Shown one piece after another: positions 1 to 14,125 of a stretch of 64,000 nucleotides of DNA. The DNA comes from Eunapius fragilis (Eukaryota > Porifera > Demospongiae > Spongillida > Spongillidae): the NCBI GenBank assembly GCA_963681505.1, contig OY811971.1, positions 6,419,351 to 6,483,350 of the forward strand, written 5' to 3'. A model generated the notes under the pieces. That model searched no databases. It worked only from the letters and a program-made list of their open reading frames with translations, and was not told the origin of the DNA. The translations under genes were made by a program, and so were the position numbers. Numbering within the stretch: position 1 is the first letter of the stretch; every line of letters begins with the position of its first letter.

Positions 1-3000
1 TCGCGCCACTTGGGCTGATGGAACCAATTGGCCCAATTGGCATCAATTCATTGGGACATATCGCTCCATTTAGGCCCGTGGAACCAATTGGCCCATTTGG
101 CATAAATAGTACATAATCGCGCCAATTGGGCCGATGGAACCAATTGGCCCGATTGGCAATAATTCATTGAGACATATCGTACCAATTGGGCCCGTGGATC
201 CAATTGGCCCAATTGGCATACGTAGTACATATCGCGCCAATTGGGCCCGTGGAACCAATTGGCCCATTTGGCATAAATAGTACATATCGCGCCAATTGGG
301 CCGATGGAACCAATTGGCCCGATTGGCAATAATTCATTGAGACATATCGTATCAATTGGGCCCGTGGATCCAATTGGCCCAATTGACATACGTAGTACAT
401 ATCGCGCCAATTGGGCCCGTGAAACCAATTGGCCCAATTGGCATAAATAGTACATATCGCGCCAATTGGGCCGATGGAACCAATTGGCACAATTGGCAAT
501 AAATCTTTGAGACATATCGCACCAATTGGGCCCGTGGAACCAATTGGCCCAAATGGCACCAATTCATTGGGATAAATCGCACCGATTGGGCCCGTGGAAC
601 CAATTGGCCCAATTGGCATTAAATAGTACATATCGCGCCAATTGGGCCGATGGAACCAATTTGCCCAATTGGCAATAATTCATTGAGACTTATCGCACCA
701 ATTCAGCCCGTGGAACCAATTGGCCCAATTGGCATACATAGTACATATTGCGCCAAATGGGCCTATGGAACCAATTGGCCCAATTGGCAACAATAGGATG
801 TATCGCGCCAATTGGGCCGATGGAACCAATTTGCCCAAATGGCAATAATTCATTGAGATATATCGCACCAATTGGGCCCGTGGAACCAGTTGGCTCATTT
901 GGCATAAATAGTACATATCGCGCCAATTGGGCCGATGGAACCAATTGGCCCAATTGGCAATAATTCATTGAGACAAATCGCACCAATTGGGCCCGTGGAA
1001 CCAATTGGCCCAATTGGCATACATAGTACTAATCGCGTCAATACGTACAGTGGAACCAATTGCATGGCCCAATTGGCATCTATAGGACATATCGCGCCAC
1101 TTGGGCTGATGGAACAAATTGGCCCAATTGGCATCAATTCATTGGGACATATCGCTCCAATTAGGTCCGTGGAACCAATTAGCCCAATTGGCATAAATAG
1201 TACATATCGCGCCAATTGGGCCTATGGAACCAATTGGCCCAATTGGCAATAATTCATTGAGACAAATCGCACCAATTGGGCCCGTGGAACCAATTGGCCC
1301 AATTGGAATAAATAATACATATCTCGCCAATTGGGCCGATGGAACCAATTGGCCTAATTGCTATCAATTCATTAGGACAAATCGCAGCAATTGGGCCCGG
1401 TGAACCAATTGGCCCAATTGGCATGAATAGTACATATCGCGCCAATTGGACTGATGGATCCAATTGGCCCAATTGGCAATAATTCAATGAGACATATCGC
1501 ACCAATAGGGCACATGGAACCAATTGGCCCAATTGGCATAAATAGTATATATCGCGCCAATTGGGCTCGTGGAACCAATTGGCCCAATCGGCAACAATAG
1601 GACATATCGCGCCAATTGGGCCGATTGAACCAATTGGCCCAATTAGCATCAATTCATTGGTACATATAGCACCAATTGGGCCTGTGGAGCCAATTGGCCC
1701 AATTGGCAACAATAGGAAATATCGCGCCAATTGGGCCGAAGGAACCAATTGGCCCAATTGGCATCAATTCAATGGGACAAATCGCACCAATTGGTCCCGT
1801 GGAACCAATTGGCCCAATTGGCATCAATAGTACATATCGCGCCAATTGGGCAGATGAAACCAATTGGCCCCAATTGGCAATAATTCATTGAGACACATCG
1901 CACCGATTGGGCCCCTGGAACCAATTGGCCCAATTGGCATATAAAGTACATATCGCGCCTATTGGGCCTGTGGAACATATTGACCCAATTGGCATCAATA
2001 GGACATATCGCGCCAATTGGGCCGATGGAACCAATTGGACCAATTGGCATGAATTCATTGGTACATATCGCACCAATTGAGCCTGCGGAACCAATTGGCC
2101 CCATTGGCAATAATTCATTGAGACATATCGCACCAATTGGGCCCGTGGAACCAATTGGCACAATTGGCATACATTGTACTAATCGCGTCAATAGGTACCG
2201 TGGAACCAATTGGCCGAAATGGCATCCATAGAAAATATCGCGCCACTTGGGCCGATGGAACCAATTGGCCCAATTGGCATCAATTCATTGGGACATATCG
2301 CTCCATTTAGGCCCGTGGAACCAATTGGCCCAATTGGCATTAATTATACATATCGCGACAATTGGGCGGATGGAACCAATTGGCCCAATTGGCAAGAATT
2401 CATTGAGACAAATCGCACCAATTGGGCCCGTGGAACCAATTGGCCCAATTGGCATATATACTACATATCGCGCCAATTGGGCCGATGGAACCAATTGGCT
2501 TAATTGGCATCAATTCATAGGGACATATCGCACCAATTGGGCCCGTGGAACCAATTGGCCCAATTGGCATAAATATTACATACAGCGCCAATTGGGCCGA
2601 TGGAACCAATTGGCCCAATTGGCATTAATTCATTGGGACATATAGCACCAATTGGGCCCGTGGAACCAATTGGCCCAATTGGCATACAAAGTACATATCG
2701 CGCCAAATGGGCCTATGGTACCAATTGGCCCAATTGGCAACAATAGGACATATCGCGCCAATTGGGCCGATTGAACCAATTTGCCCAATCGGCAATAATT
2801 CATTGAGATATATCGCACCAATTGGGCCCGTGGAACCAATTGGCTCATTTGGCATAAATAGTACATACCGCGCCAATTGGGCCGATGGAACCAATTGGCC
2901 CAATTGGCATACATAGTACATATCGCGCAAATTGGGCCCGTGGAACCAATTGGCCCAATTGGCATCAATACGACATATCGCTCCAAATGGGCCGATGGAA

Positions 3001-3689
3001 CCAATTGGCCCAATTGGCATCAATTCATTGGAACATATCGCACCAATTGGGCCCGTGGAACCAATTGGCCCAATTGGCATCAATACGACACATCGCGCCA
3101 AATGGGCCGATGAAACCAATTGGCCCAATAGGCAATAATTCATTGAGACATATCGCACCAATTGGGCCCGTGGAACCAATTGGCCCAATTGACATACATA
3201 GTACTAATCGCGTCAAATGGGCCCGTGGAACCAATTGGCCCAATTGGTATCAATAAGACATATCGCGCCAAATGGGCCGATGGAGCCATTTGGCCAAATT
3301 GGCATCAATTCATTCCTACATATCGCACATATTGGGCCCGTGGAACCATTTGCCCGTTCGGCATACGTAGTACATATCGCGCCAATTGGGCCCGTGGAAC
3401 CAATTGGCCCAATTGGCGTAAATATTACATATCGCGCCAATTGGGCCGATGGAACCAACTGGCCCAATTGACTTTAATTCACTGGGACATATCACACCAA
3501 TTGGGCCCGTGGAACCAATTGGCCAAATTGGCATACATACAGTGTAGTACATATCGCGCCAATTGCGCCCGTGGAACCAATTGGACGAATTGGCATCAAT
3601 ACGACATATCGCTCCAAATGGGCCGATGGAACCAATTGGCCCAATTGGCATCAATTCATTGGTACATATCGCACCAATTGGGCCGTGGA
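1..3689 (+). repeat. Diverged satellite outside the 5.1-kb higher-order repeat
   Basis: This stretch consists of the same 55/60-bp monomers, but I could not match it as a block to the 5.1-kb repeat that follows. Monomers differ from their neighbours at several positions, and occasional truncated or lengthened units occur (for example around 1030-1080 and 3530-3560). It looks like an older, less homogenised flank of the array. Confidence 0.6.
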
Positions 3690-6600
3690 ACCTATTGGCC
3701 CAATTGGCATCAATACGACATATCGCGCCAAATGGGCCGATGAAACCAATTGGCCCAATGGCAATAATTCAATGAGACATATCGCACCAATTGGGCCCAT
3801 GGAACCAATTGGCCCAATTGGCATACATAGTACTAATCGCGTCAATAGGTACCGTGGAACCAATTGTCCTATTTGGCATACATAGTACATATCGCGCCAA
3901 TTGGGCCTATGGAACCAATTGGCCCAATTGGCAACATTAGGACATATCGCGCCAATTGGGCCGATGGAACCAATTTGCCCAATTGGCAATAATTCATTGA
4001 GATACATCGTACCAATTGGGCCCGTGGAACCAATAGGCTCATTTGGCATACATAGTACATATCGCGCCAATTAGGCCTGTTGAACCAATTGGCCCAATTG
4101 GCATTAATAGAATATATCGCGCCAATAGGGCCGATAGAACCAATTGGCCCAATTGGCATCGGATCCATTCATTGGTACTAATCGCACCAAATGGGCCCGC
4201 GGAACCAATTGACCCAATTGGCATCAATAAGACATATCGCGCCAAATGGGCCGATGGAACCAATTGGCCAAATTGGCATCAATTCATTGCTACATATCGC
4301 ACGTACTGGGCCCGTGGAACCATTTGGCTCATGTGGCATACGTAGTACATATCGCGCCAATTGGGCCCGTGGAACCAATTGGCCCAATTGGCATCAATTG
4401 TACATATCGCGCCAATTGGGCCGATGGAACCAATTCATTGGGACATATCGCTCCATTTAGGCCCGTGGAACCAATTGGCCCAATTGGCATTAATTATACA
4501 TATCGCGACAATTGGGCCGATGGAACCAATTGGCCCAATTAACAATAATTCATTGAGACACATCGCACCAATTGGACCCGTGGAACCAATTGGCCCAATT
4601 GGCATAGATCGAACATATCGCGCCAATTGGGCAGGTGGAACCGATTGGCCCAATTGGCAACAATAGGACATATCGCGCCAAATGGGCAGATGGAACCATT
4701 TGGCCCAATTGGCACCAATTTATTGGGACAAATCGCACCAATTGGGCCCGTGGAACCTATTGGCCCAATTGGCATGAATAGTACATATCGCGCCAATTGG
4801 GCCGATGGAACCAAATGGCCCATTTGGCAATAATTCATAGAGACATATTTCACAAATTGGGCCCGTGGAACCAATTGGCCCATTTGGCATACATAGTACA
4901 TATCGCGCCAATTGGGCCCGTGGAACCTATTGGCCCAATTGGCAACAATAGGACATATCGCACCAATTGGGCCCGTGGAACCAATTGGCCCAATTGGCAC
5001 CAATTCATTGGGACAAATCGCACCAATTGGGCCAGTCGAACCAATTGGCCCAATTGGCATGAATAGTACATATCGCGCTAATTGGGCCGATGGAACCAAA
5101 TGGCCCATTTGGCAATAATTCGTAGAGACTTATTTCACAAATTGGGCCCGTGGAACCAATTGGCCCATTTGGCATACATCGTACATATCGCGCCAATTGG
5201 GCCCGTGGAACCTATTGGCCCAATTGGCAACAATAGGACATATCGCACCAATTGGGCCCGTGGAACCAATTGGCCCTATTGGCACCATTTCATTGGGACA
5301 AATCGCACTAATTGGGCCCATGGAACCAATTGGCCCATTTAGCATAAATAGTACATATCGCGGCAATTGGGCCGATGGAACCAATTGGCCCAATTGACAA
5401 TAATTCATTGAGACATATCTAACCAATTGGGCCCGTGGAACCAATTGGCCCATTTGGCATACTTAGTACATATCGCGCCAATTGGGCCCGTGGAACCAAT
5501 TGGCCCAATTGGCAACAATAGGACATATCGCGCCAATTGGGCCGATGGAACCAATTGGCCCAAATGGTATCTATTCATTGTGACATATCGCTCCAGTTAG
5601 GCCCGTGGAACGTATTGGCCGAATTGGCATTAAAAGAGCATAACGCGCCAATCGGGCCGTGGAACCCATTGGCCCAATTGGCAATAATTCATTGAGACAT
5701 ATCGCACCAATTGGGCCCGTGGAACCAATTGGCCCAATTGGCATACGTAGTACATATCGCGCCAATTGGGCCAATGGAACCAATTTGCCCAATTGGCAAT
5801 AATTCATTGAGATGTATCGCATCAATTGGGCCCGTGGAACCAATTGGCCCATTTGGCATTAATAGTACATATCGCGCCAATTGGGCCGATGGAACCAATT
5901 TGCCCAATTGGCAATAATTCATTGAGATATAATGTACCAAATGGGCCCGTGGAACCAATTGGCTCATTTGGCATACATAGTACATATCGCGCCAATTAGG
6001 CCTGTTGAACAGATTGGCCCAATTGGCATCAATAGAATATATCGCGCCAATAGGGCCGATGGAACCAATTGGCCCAATTGGCATCCATTCATTGGTACAA
6101 ATCGCACCAAATGGGCCCGCGGAACCAATTGAGCCAATTGGCATCAATAAGACATATAGCGCCAAATGGGCCGATGGAACCAATTGGCCAAATTGGCATC
6201 AATTCATTGCTACATATTGCACGTATTGGGCCCGTGGAACCGTTTGGCTCATTTGGCATACATAGTACATATCGCGCCAATTGGGCCCGTGGAACCAATT
6301 GGCCCAATTTGCATCAATAGTACATATCGCGCCAATTGGGACAATGGAACCAATTGGCCCAATTGGCAATAATTCATTGAGACACATCGCACCAATTTGA
6401 CCCGTGGAACCAATTGGCCCAATTGGCATACATAGAATATATCGCGCCAATTGGGCAGGTGGAACCGATTGGCCCAATTGGATACAATAGGACATATCGC
6501 GCCAATTGGGCCGATGGAACCAATTGGCCCAATTGGCACCAATTAATTGGGACAAATCGCACCAATTGGGCCCGTGGAACCAATTGGCACAATTGGCATG

Positions 6601-9013
6601 AATAGTACATATCGCGCCGATTGGGCCGATGGAACCAAATGGCCAATTTGGCAATAATTCATAGAGACATATTTCACAAATTGGGCCCGTGGAACCAATT
6701 GGCCCATTTGGCATACATAGTACATATCGCGCCAATTGGGCCCGTGGAACCTATTGGCCCAATTGGCAACAATACGACATATCGCACCAATTGGGCCCGT
6801 GGAACCAATTGGCCCATTTGGCACCAATTCATTGGGACAAATCGCACCAATTGGGCCCGTGGAACCAATTGGCCCAATTGGCATGAATAGTACATATCGC
6901 GCCAATTGGGCCGATGGAACCAAATGGCCCATTTGGCAATAATTCATAGAGACATATTTCACAAATTGGGCCCGTGGAACCAATTGGCCCATTTGGCATA
7001 CATAGTACATATCGCGCCAATTGGGCCCGTGGAACCTACTGGCCCAATTGGCAACAATAGGACATATCGCACCAATTGGGCCCGTGGAACCAATTGGCCC
7101 ATTTGGCACCAATTCATTGGGACAAATCGCACCAATTGGGCCCGTGGAACCAATTGGCCCAATTGGCATGAATAGTACATATCGCGCCAATTGGGCCGAT
7201 GGAACCAAATGGCCCATTTGGCAATAATTCATAGAGACATATTTCACAAATTGGGCCCGTGGAACCAATTGGCCCAATTGGCATACATAGTACATATCGC
7301 GCCAATTGGGCCCGTGGAACCTATTGGCCCAATTGGCAACAATAGGACATATCGCACCAATTGGGCCCGTGGAACCAATTGGCCCAATTGGCACCAATTC
7401 ATTGGGACAAATCGCACCAATTGGGCCCATGGAACCAATTGCCCAATTAGCATAAATAGTACATAGCGCGGAAATTGGGCCGATGGAACCAATTGGCCCA
7501 ATTAGCAATAATTCATTGAGACATATCGCACCAATTGGGCCCGTGGAACCAATTGGCCCATTTGGCAAACTTAGTACATATCGCGCAAATTGGGCCCGTG
7601 GAACCAATTGGCCCAATTGGCAACAATAGGACATATCGCGCCAATTGGGCCGATGGAACCAATTGGCCCAAATGGTATCTATTCATTGTAACATATCGCA
7701 CCAATTAGGCCCGTGGAACGTATTGGCCCAATTGGCATAAATAGAACATAACGCGCCAATTGGCCCGTGGAACCCATTGGCCCAATTGGCAATAATTCAT
7801 TGAGACATATCGCACCAATTGGGCCCGTGGAACCAATTGGCCCAATTGGCATACGTAGTAAATATCGCGCCAATTGGGCCAATGGAACCGATTTGCCCAA
7901 TTGGCAATAATTCATTGAGATATATCGCATCAATTGGGACCGTGGAACCAATTGGCCCATTTGGCATAAATAGTACATATTGCCCCAATTGGGCCGATGG
8001 AACCAATTGGCCCAATTGGCATCAATTCATAGGGACATATCGCACCAATTGGGCCCGTGGAACCTATTGGCACATTTGGCATAAATATTACATATCGCGC
8101 CAATTGGGCCATTGGAACCAATTGGCCCAATTGGCATTAAATCAATGGGACATATCGCACCAATTGGGCCCGTGGAACCAATTGGCCCAATTGGCATAAA
8201 TATTACATATCGCGGCAATTGGGCCAATGGAACCAATTGGCCCAATTGGCAACAATAGGACATATCGCGCCAATTGGGCCGATGGAACCAATTGGCCCAA
8301 TTGGCATCAATTCATTGGGACATATCGCTCCAATTAGGCCTGTGGAACCAATTGGCCTAATTGGCTTATAAAGTACATATCAAGCCACGTGGGCCAATGG
8401 AACCAATTGGCCCAATTGGCAATAATTCTTTGAGACTTATCGCACCGATTGGCCTGTGGAACCAAGTTGCCCAATTGGCATAAATTGTACAATTGGCATA
8501 AATAGTACATATCGTGCCACGTGAGCTGATGGAACCAATTGGCCCATCGCACCATTAGGGCCCGTAGAACCAATTGGCCCAATTGGCATACATAGTAGAC
8601 ATCGCGCAAATTGGGCCTGTGGAATCAATTGGCCCAATTGGCATCAATAGTACATATCGCGCCAATTGCGCCGATGGAACCGATTGGCCCAATTGGCATC
8701 AATTCATTGGTACATATCGCACCAATTGGGCCTGTGGTACCAATTGGCCTTATAGGAACAATCGCGCCAATTGGGCCGATGGAACCAATTGGCCCAAATG
8801 GCATCAATTCATTGCGACATATCGCTCCAATTAGGCCCGTGGATCCAAATGGCCCAATAGGCATAAATAGTACATATCGCGCCAATTATGCCGCTGGAAC
8901 CATTTGGCCGAATTGGCAATAATTCATTGAGACATATCGTACCAATTGGGCCCGTGGATCCAATTGGCCCAATTGGCATACGCAGTACATTTCGCGCCAA
9001 TTAGGTCCGTGGA
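3690..9013 (+). repeat. Higher-order repeat copy 1 (about 5.3 kb)
   Basis: First copy of a long higher-order unit. Distinctive variants, such as a GCATCGGATCCATTC monomer near 4160 and the TATAAAGTACATATCAAGCC monomer near 8370, recur in the same order in later copies. The offset to copy 2 shrinks from about 5324 to 5228 to 5112 bases along the copy, so copies 1 and 2 differ by a few indels of one to two monomers near its start. From about 5.5 kb onward the two are nearly identical. Boundaries are approximate. Confidence 0.75.
6543..7640 (+). repeat. 285-bp sub-repeat cluster inside each higher-order unit
   Basis: Tandem 285-bp blocks (monomer lengths 60, 55, 55, 60, 55) recur almost unchanged at about 6621, 6906 and 7191, and again at 11733, 16844 and 23194 in the other higher-order copies. 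Because 285 is 95 codons, reading frames are carried from block to block. A stop-free minus-strand frame of 363 codons results in all four higher-order copies (6543-7634, 11655-12746, 16766-17857, 23116-24207). I regard it as a by-product rather than a gene: it lacks non-repeat sequence, and other frames are nearly as open. Confidence 0.85.
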
Positions 9014-12000
9014 ACCAATCGGCCCAATTGGCATCATTACGACATATCGCGCCAAATGGGCCGATGAAACCAATTGGCCCAATGGCAATAATTCAATGAG
9101 ACATATCGCACCAATTGGGCCCATGGAACCAATTGGCCCAATTGGCATACATAGTACTAATCGCGTCAATAGGTACCGTGGAACCAATTGTCCTATTTGG
9201 CATACATAGTACATATCGCGCCAATTGGGCCTATGGAACCAATTGGCCCAATTGGCAACAATAGGACATATCGCGCCAATTGGGCCGATGGAACCAATTT
9301 GCCCAATTGGCAATAATTCATTGAGATACATCGTACCAAATGGGCCCGTGGAACCAATTGGCTCATTTGGCATACATAGTACATATCGCGCCAATTAGGC
9401 CTGTTGAACCAATTGGCCCAATTGGCATTAATAGAATATATCGCGCCAATAGGGCCGATAGAACCAATTGGCCCAATTGGCATCGGATCCATTCATTGGT
9501 ACTAATCGCACCAAATGGGCCCGCGGAACCAATTGACCCAATTGGCATAAATAAGACATATCGCGCCAAATGGGCCGATGGAACCAATTGGCCAAATTAG
9601 CATCAATTCATTGCTACATATCGCATGTATTGGGCCCGTGGAACCATTTGGCTCATTTGGCATACGTAGTACATATCGCGCCAATTGGGCCCGTGGAACC
9701 AATTGGCCCAATTGGCATCAATTGTACATATCGCGCCAATTGGGACAATGGAACCAATTGGCCCAATTAACAATAATTCATTGAGACACATCGCACCAAT
9801 TGGACCCGTGGAACCAATTGGCCCAATTGGCATAGATCGAACATATCGCGCCAATTGGGCAGGTGGAACCGATTGGCCCAATTGGCAACAATAGGACATA
9901 TCGCGCCAAATGGGCAGATGGAACCAATTGGCCCAATTGGCACGAATTTATTGGGACAAATCGCACCAATTGGGCCAGTGGAACCTATTGGCCCAATTGG
10001 CATGAATAGTACATATCGCGCCAATTGGGCCGATGGAACCAAATGGCCCATTTGGCAATAATTCATAGAGACATATTTCACAAATTGAGCCCGTGGAACC
10101 AATTGGCCCATTTGGCATACATAGTACATATCGCGCCTATTGGGCCCGTGGAACCTATTGGCCCAATTGGCAACATAGGACATATCGCACCAATTGGGCC
10201 CGTGGAACCAATTGGCCCAATTGGAACCAATTCATTGGGACAAATCGCACCAATTGGGCCCGTCGAACCAATTGGCCCAATTGGCATGAATAGTACATAT
10301 CGCGCCAATTGGGCCCGTGGAACCTATTGGCCCAATTGGCAACAATAGGACATATCGCACCAATTGGGCCCGTGGAACCAATTGGCCCTATTGGCACCAT
10401 TTCATTGGGACAAATCGCACTAATTGGGCCCATGGAACCAATTGGCCCATTTAGCATAAATAGTACATATCGCGGCAATTGGGCTGATGGAACCAATTGG
10501 CCCAATTGACAATAATTCATTGAGACATATCTAACCAATTGGGCCCGTGGAACCAATTGGCCCATTTGGCATACTTAGTACATATTGCGCCTATTGGGCC
10601 CGTGGAACCAATTGGCCCAATTGGCAACAATAGGACATATCGCGCCAATTGGGCCGTTGGAACCAATTGGCCCAAATGGTATCTATTCATTGTGACATAT
10701 CGCTCCAATTAGGCCCGTGGAACGTATTGGCCCAATTGGCATTAAAAGAGCATAACGCGCCAATTGGCCCGTGGAACCCATTGGCCCAATTGGCAATAAT
10801 TCATTGAGACATATCGCACCAATTGGGCCCGTGGAACCAATTGGCCCAATTGGCATACGTAGTACATATCGCGCCAATTGGGCCAATGGAACCAATTTGC
10901 CCAATTGGCAATAATTCATTGAGATGTATCGCATCAATTGGGCCCGTGGAACCAATTGGCCCATTTGGCATTAATAGTACACATCGCGCCAATTGGGCCG
11001 ATGGAACCAATTTGCCCAATTGGCAATAATTCATTGAGATATATTGTACCAATTGGGCCCGTGGAACCAATTGGCTCATTTGGCATACATAGTACATATC
11101 GCGCCAATTAGGCCTGTTGAACAGATTGGCCCAATTGGCATCAATAGAATATATCGCGCCAATAGGGCCGATGGAACCAATTGGCCCAATTGGCATCCAT
11201 TCATTGGTACAAATCGCACCAAATGGGCCCGCGGAACCAATTGAGCCAATTGGCATCAATAAGACATATAGCGCCAAATGGGCCGATGGAACCAATTGGC
11301 CAAATTGGCATCAATTCATTGCTACATATTGCACGTATTGGGCCCGTGGAACCATTTGGCTCATTTGGCATACATAGCTCATATCGCGCCAATTGGGCCC
11401 GTTGAACCAATTGGCCCAATTTGCATCAATAGTACATATCGCGCCAATTGGGACAATGGAACCAATTGGCCCAATTGGCAATAATTCATTGAGACACATC
11501 GCACCAATTGGACCCGTGGAACCAATTGGCCCAATTGGCATACATAGAATATATCGCGCTAATTGGGCAGGTGGAACCGATTGGCCCAATTGGCAACAAT
11601 AGGACATATCGCGCCAATTGGGCCGATGGAACCAATTGGCCCAATTGTCACCAATTAATTGGGACAAATCGCACCAATTGGGCCCGTGGAACCAATTGGC
11701 ACAATTGGCATGAATAGTACATATCGCGCCGATTGGGCCGATGGAACCAAATGGCCAATTTGGCAATAATTCATAGAGACATATTTCACAAATTGGGCCC
11801 GTGGAACCAATTGGCCCATTTGGCATACATAGTACATATCGCGCCAATTGGGCCCGTGGAACCTATTGGCCCAATTGGCAACAATACGACATATCGCACC
11901 AATTGGGCCCGTGGAACCAATTGGCCCATTTGGCACCAATTCATTGGGACAAATCGCACCAATTGGGCCCGTGGAACCAATTGGCCCAATTGGCATGAAT

Positions 12001-14125
12001 AGTACATATCGCGCCAATTGGGCCGATGGAACCAAATGGCCCATTTGGCAATAATTCATAGAGACATATTTCACAAATTGGGCCCGTGGAACCAATTGGC
12101 CCATTTGGCATACATAGTACATATCGCGCCAATTGGGCCCGTGGAACCTATTGGCCCAATTGGCAACAATAGGACATATCGCACCAATTGGGCCCGTGGA
12201 ACCAATTGGCCCATTTGGCACCAATTCATTGGGACAAATCGCACCAATTGGGCCCGTGGAACCAATTGGCCCAATTGGCATGAATAGTACATATCGCGCC
12301 AATTGGGCCGATGGAACCAAATGGCCCATTTGGCAATAATTCATAGAGACATATTTCACAAATTGGGCCCGTGGAACCAATTGGCCCATTTGGCATACAT
12401 AGTACATATCGCGCCAATTGGGCCCGTGGAACCTTTTCGCCCAATTGGCAACAATAGGACATATCGCACCAATTGGGCCCGTGGAACCAATTGGCCCAAT
12501 TGGCACCAATTCATTGGGACAAATCGCACCAATTGGGCCCATGGAACCAATTGCCCAATTAGCATAAATAGTACATAGCGCGGAAATTGGGCCGATGGAA
12601 CCAATTGGCCCAATTAGCAATAATTCATTGAGACATATCGCACCAATTGGGCCCGTGGAACCAATTGGCCCATTTGGCGAACTTAGTACATATCGCGCAA
12701 ATTGGGCCCGTGGAACCAATTGGCCCAATTGGCAACAATAGGACATATAGCGCCAATTGGGCCGATGGAACCAATTGGCCCAAATGGTATCTATTCATTG
12801 TGACATATCGCACCAATTAGGCCCGTGGAACGTATTGGCCCAATTGGCATAAATAGAACATAACGCGCCAATTGGCCCGTGGAACCCATTGGCCCAATTG
12901 GCAATAATTCATTGAGACATATCGCACCAATTGGGCCCGTGGAACCAATTGGCCCAATTGGCATACGTAGTAAATATCGCGCCAATTGGGCCAATGGAAC
13001 CGATTTGCCCAATTGGCAATAATTCATTGAGATATATCGCATCAATTGGGACCGTGGAACCAATTGGCCCATTTGGCATAAATAGTACATATTGCCCCAA
13101 TTGGGCCGATGGAACCAATTGGCCCAATTGGCATCAATTCATAGGGACATATCGCACCAATTGGGCCCGTGGAACCTATTGGCACATTTGGCATAAATAT
13201 TACATATCGCGCCAATTGGGCCATTGGAACCAATTGGCCCAATTGGCATTAAATCAATGGGACATATCGCACCAATTGGGCCCGTGGAACCAATTGGCCC
13301 AATTGGCATAAATATTACATATCGCGGCAATTGGGCCAATGGAACCAATTGGCCCAATTGGCAACAATAGGACATATCGCGCCAATTGGGCCGATGGAAC
13401 CAATTGGCCCAATTGGCATCAATTCATTGGGACATATCGCTCCAATTAGGCCTGTGGAACCAATTGGCCTAATTGGCTTATAAAGTACATATCAAGCCAC
13501 GTGGGCCAATGGAACCAATTGGCCCAATTGGCAATAATTCTTTGAGACTTATCGCACCGATTGGCCTGTGGAACCAAGTTGCCCAATTGGCATAAATTGT
13601 ACAATTGGCATAAATAGTACATATCGTGCCACGTGAGCTGATGGAACCAATTGGCCCATCGCACCATTAGGGCCCGTAGAACCAATTGGCCCAATTGGCA
13701 TACATAGTAGACATCGCGCAAATTGGGCCTGTGGAATCAATTGGCCCAATTGGCATCAATAGTACATATCGCGCCAATTGCGCCGATGGAACCGATTGGC
13801 CCAATTGGCATCAATTCATTGGTACATATCGCACCAATTGGGCCTGTGGTACCAATTGGCCTTATAGGAACAATCGCGCCAATTGGGCCGATGGAACCAA
13901 TTGGCCCAAATGGCATCAATTCATTGCGACATATCGCTCCAATTAGGCCCGTGGATCCAAATGGCCCAATAGGCATAAATAGTACATATCGCGCCAATTA
14001 TGCCGCTGGAACCATTTGGCCGAATTGGCAATAATTCATTGAGACATATCGTACCAATTGGGCCCGTGGATCCAATTGGCCCAATTGGCATACGCAGTAC
14101 ATTTCGCGCCAATTAGGTCCGTGGA
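9014..14125 (+). repeat. Higher-order repeat copy 2 (5112 bp)
   Basis: Matches copy 3 base for base at an offset of 5111-5112 over nearly its whole length. Mismatches found by eye are isolated substitutions. The unit start was placed where the match between copies 1 and 2 begins, so the phase of the boundary is a convention. It is roughly 90 monomers long. Confidence 0.8.
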
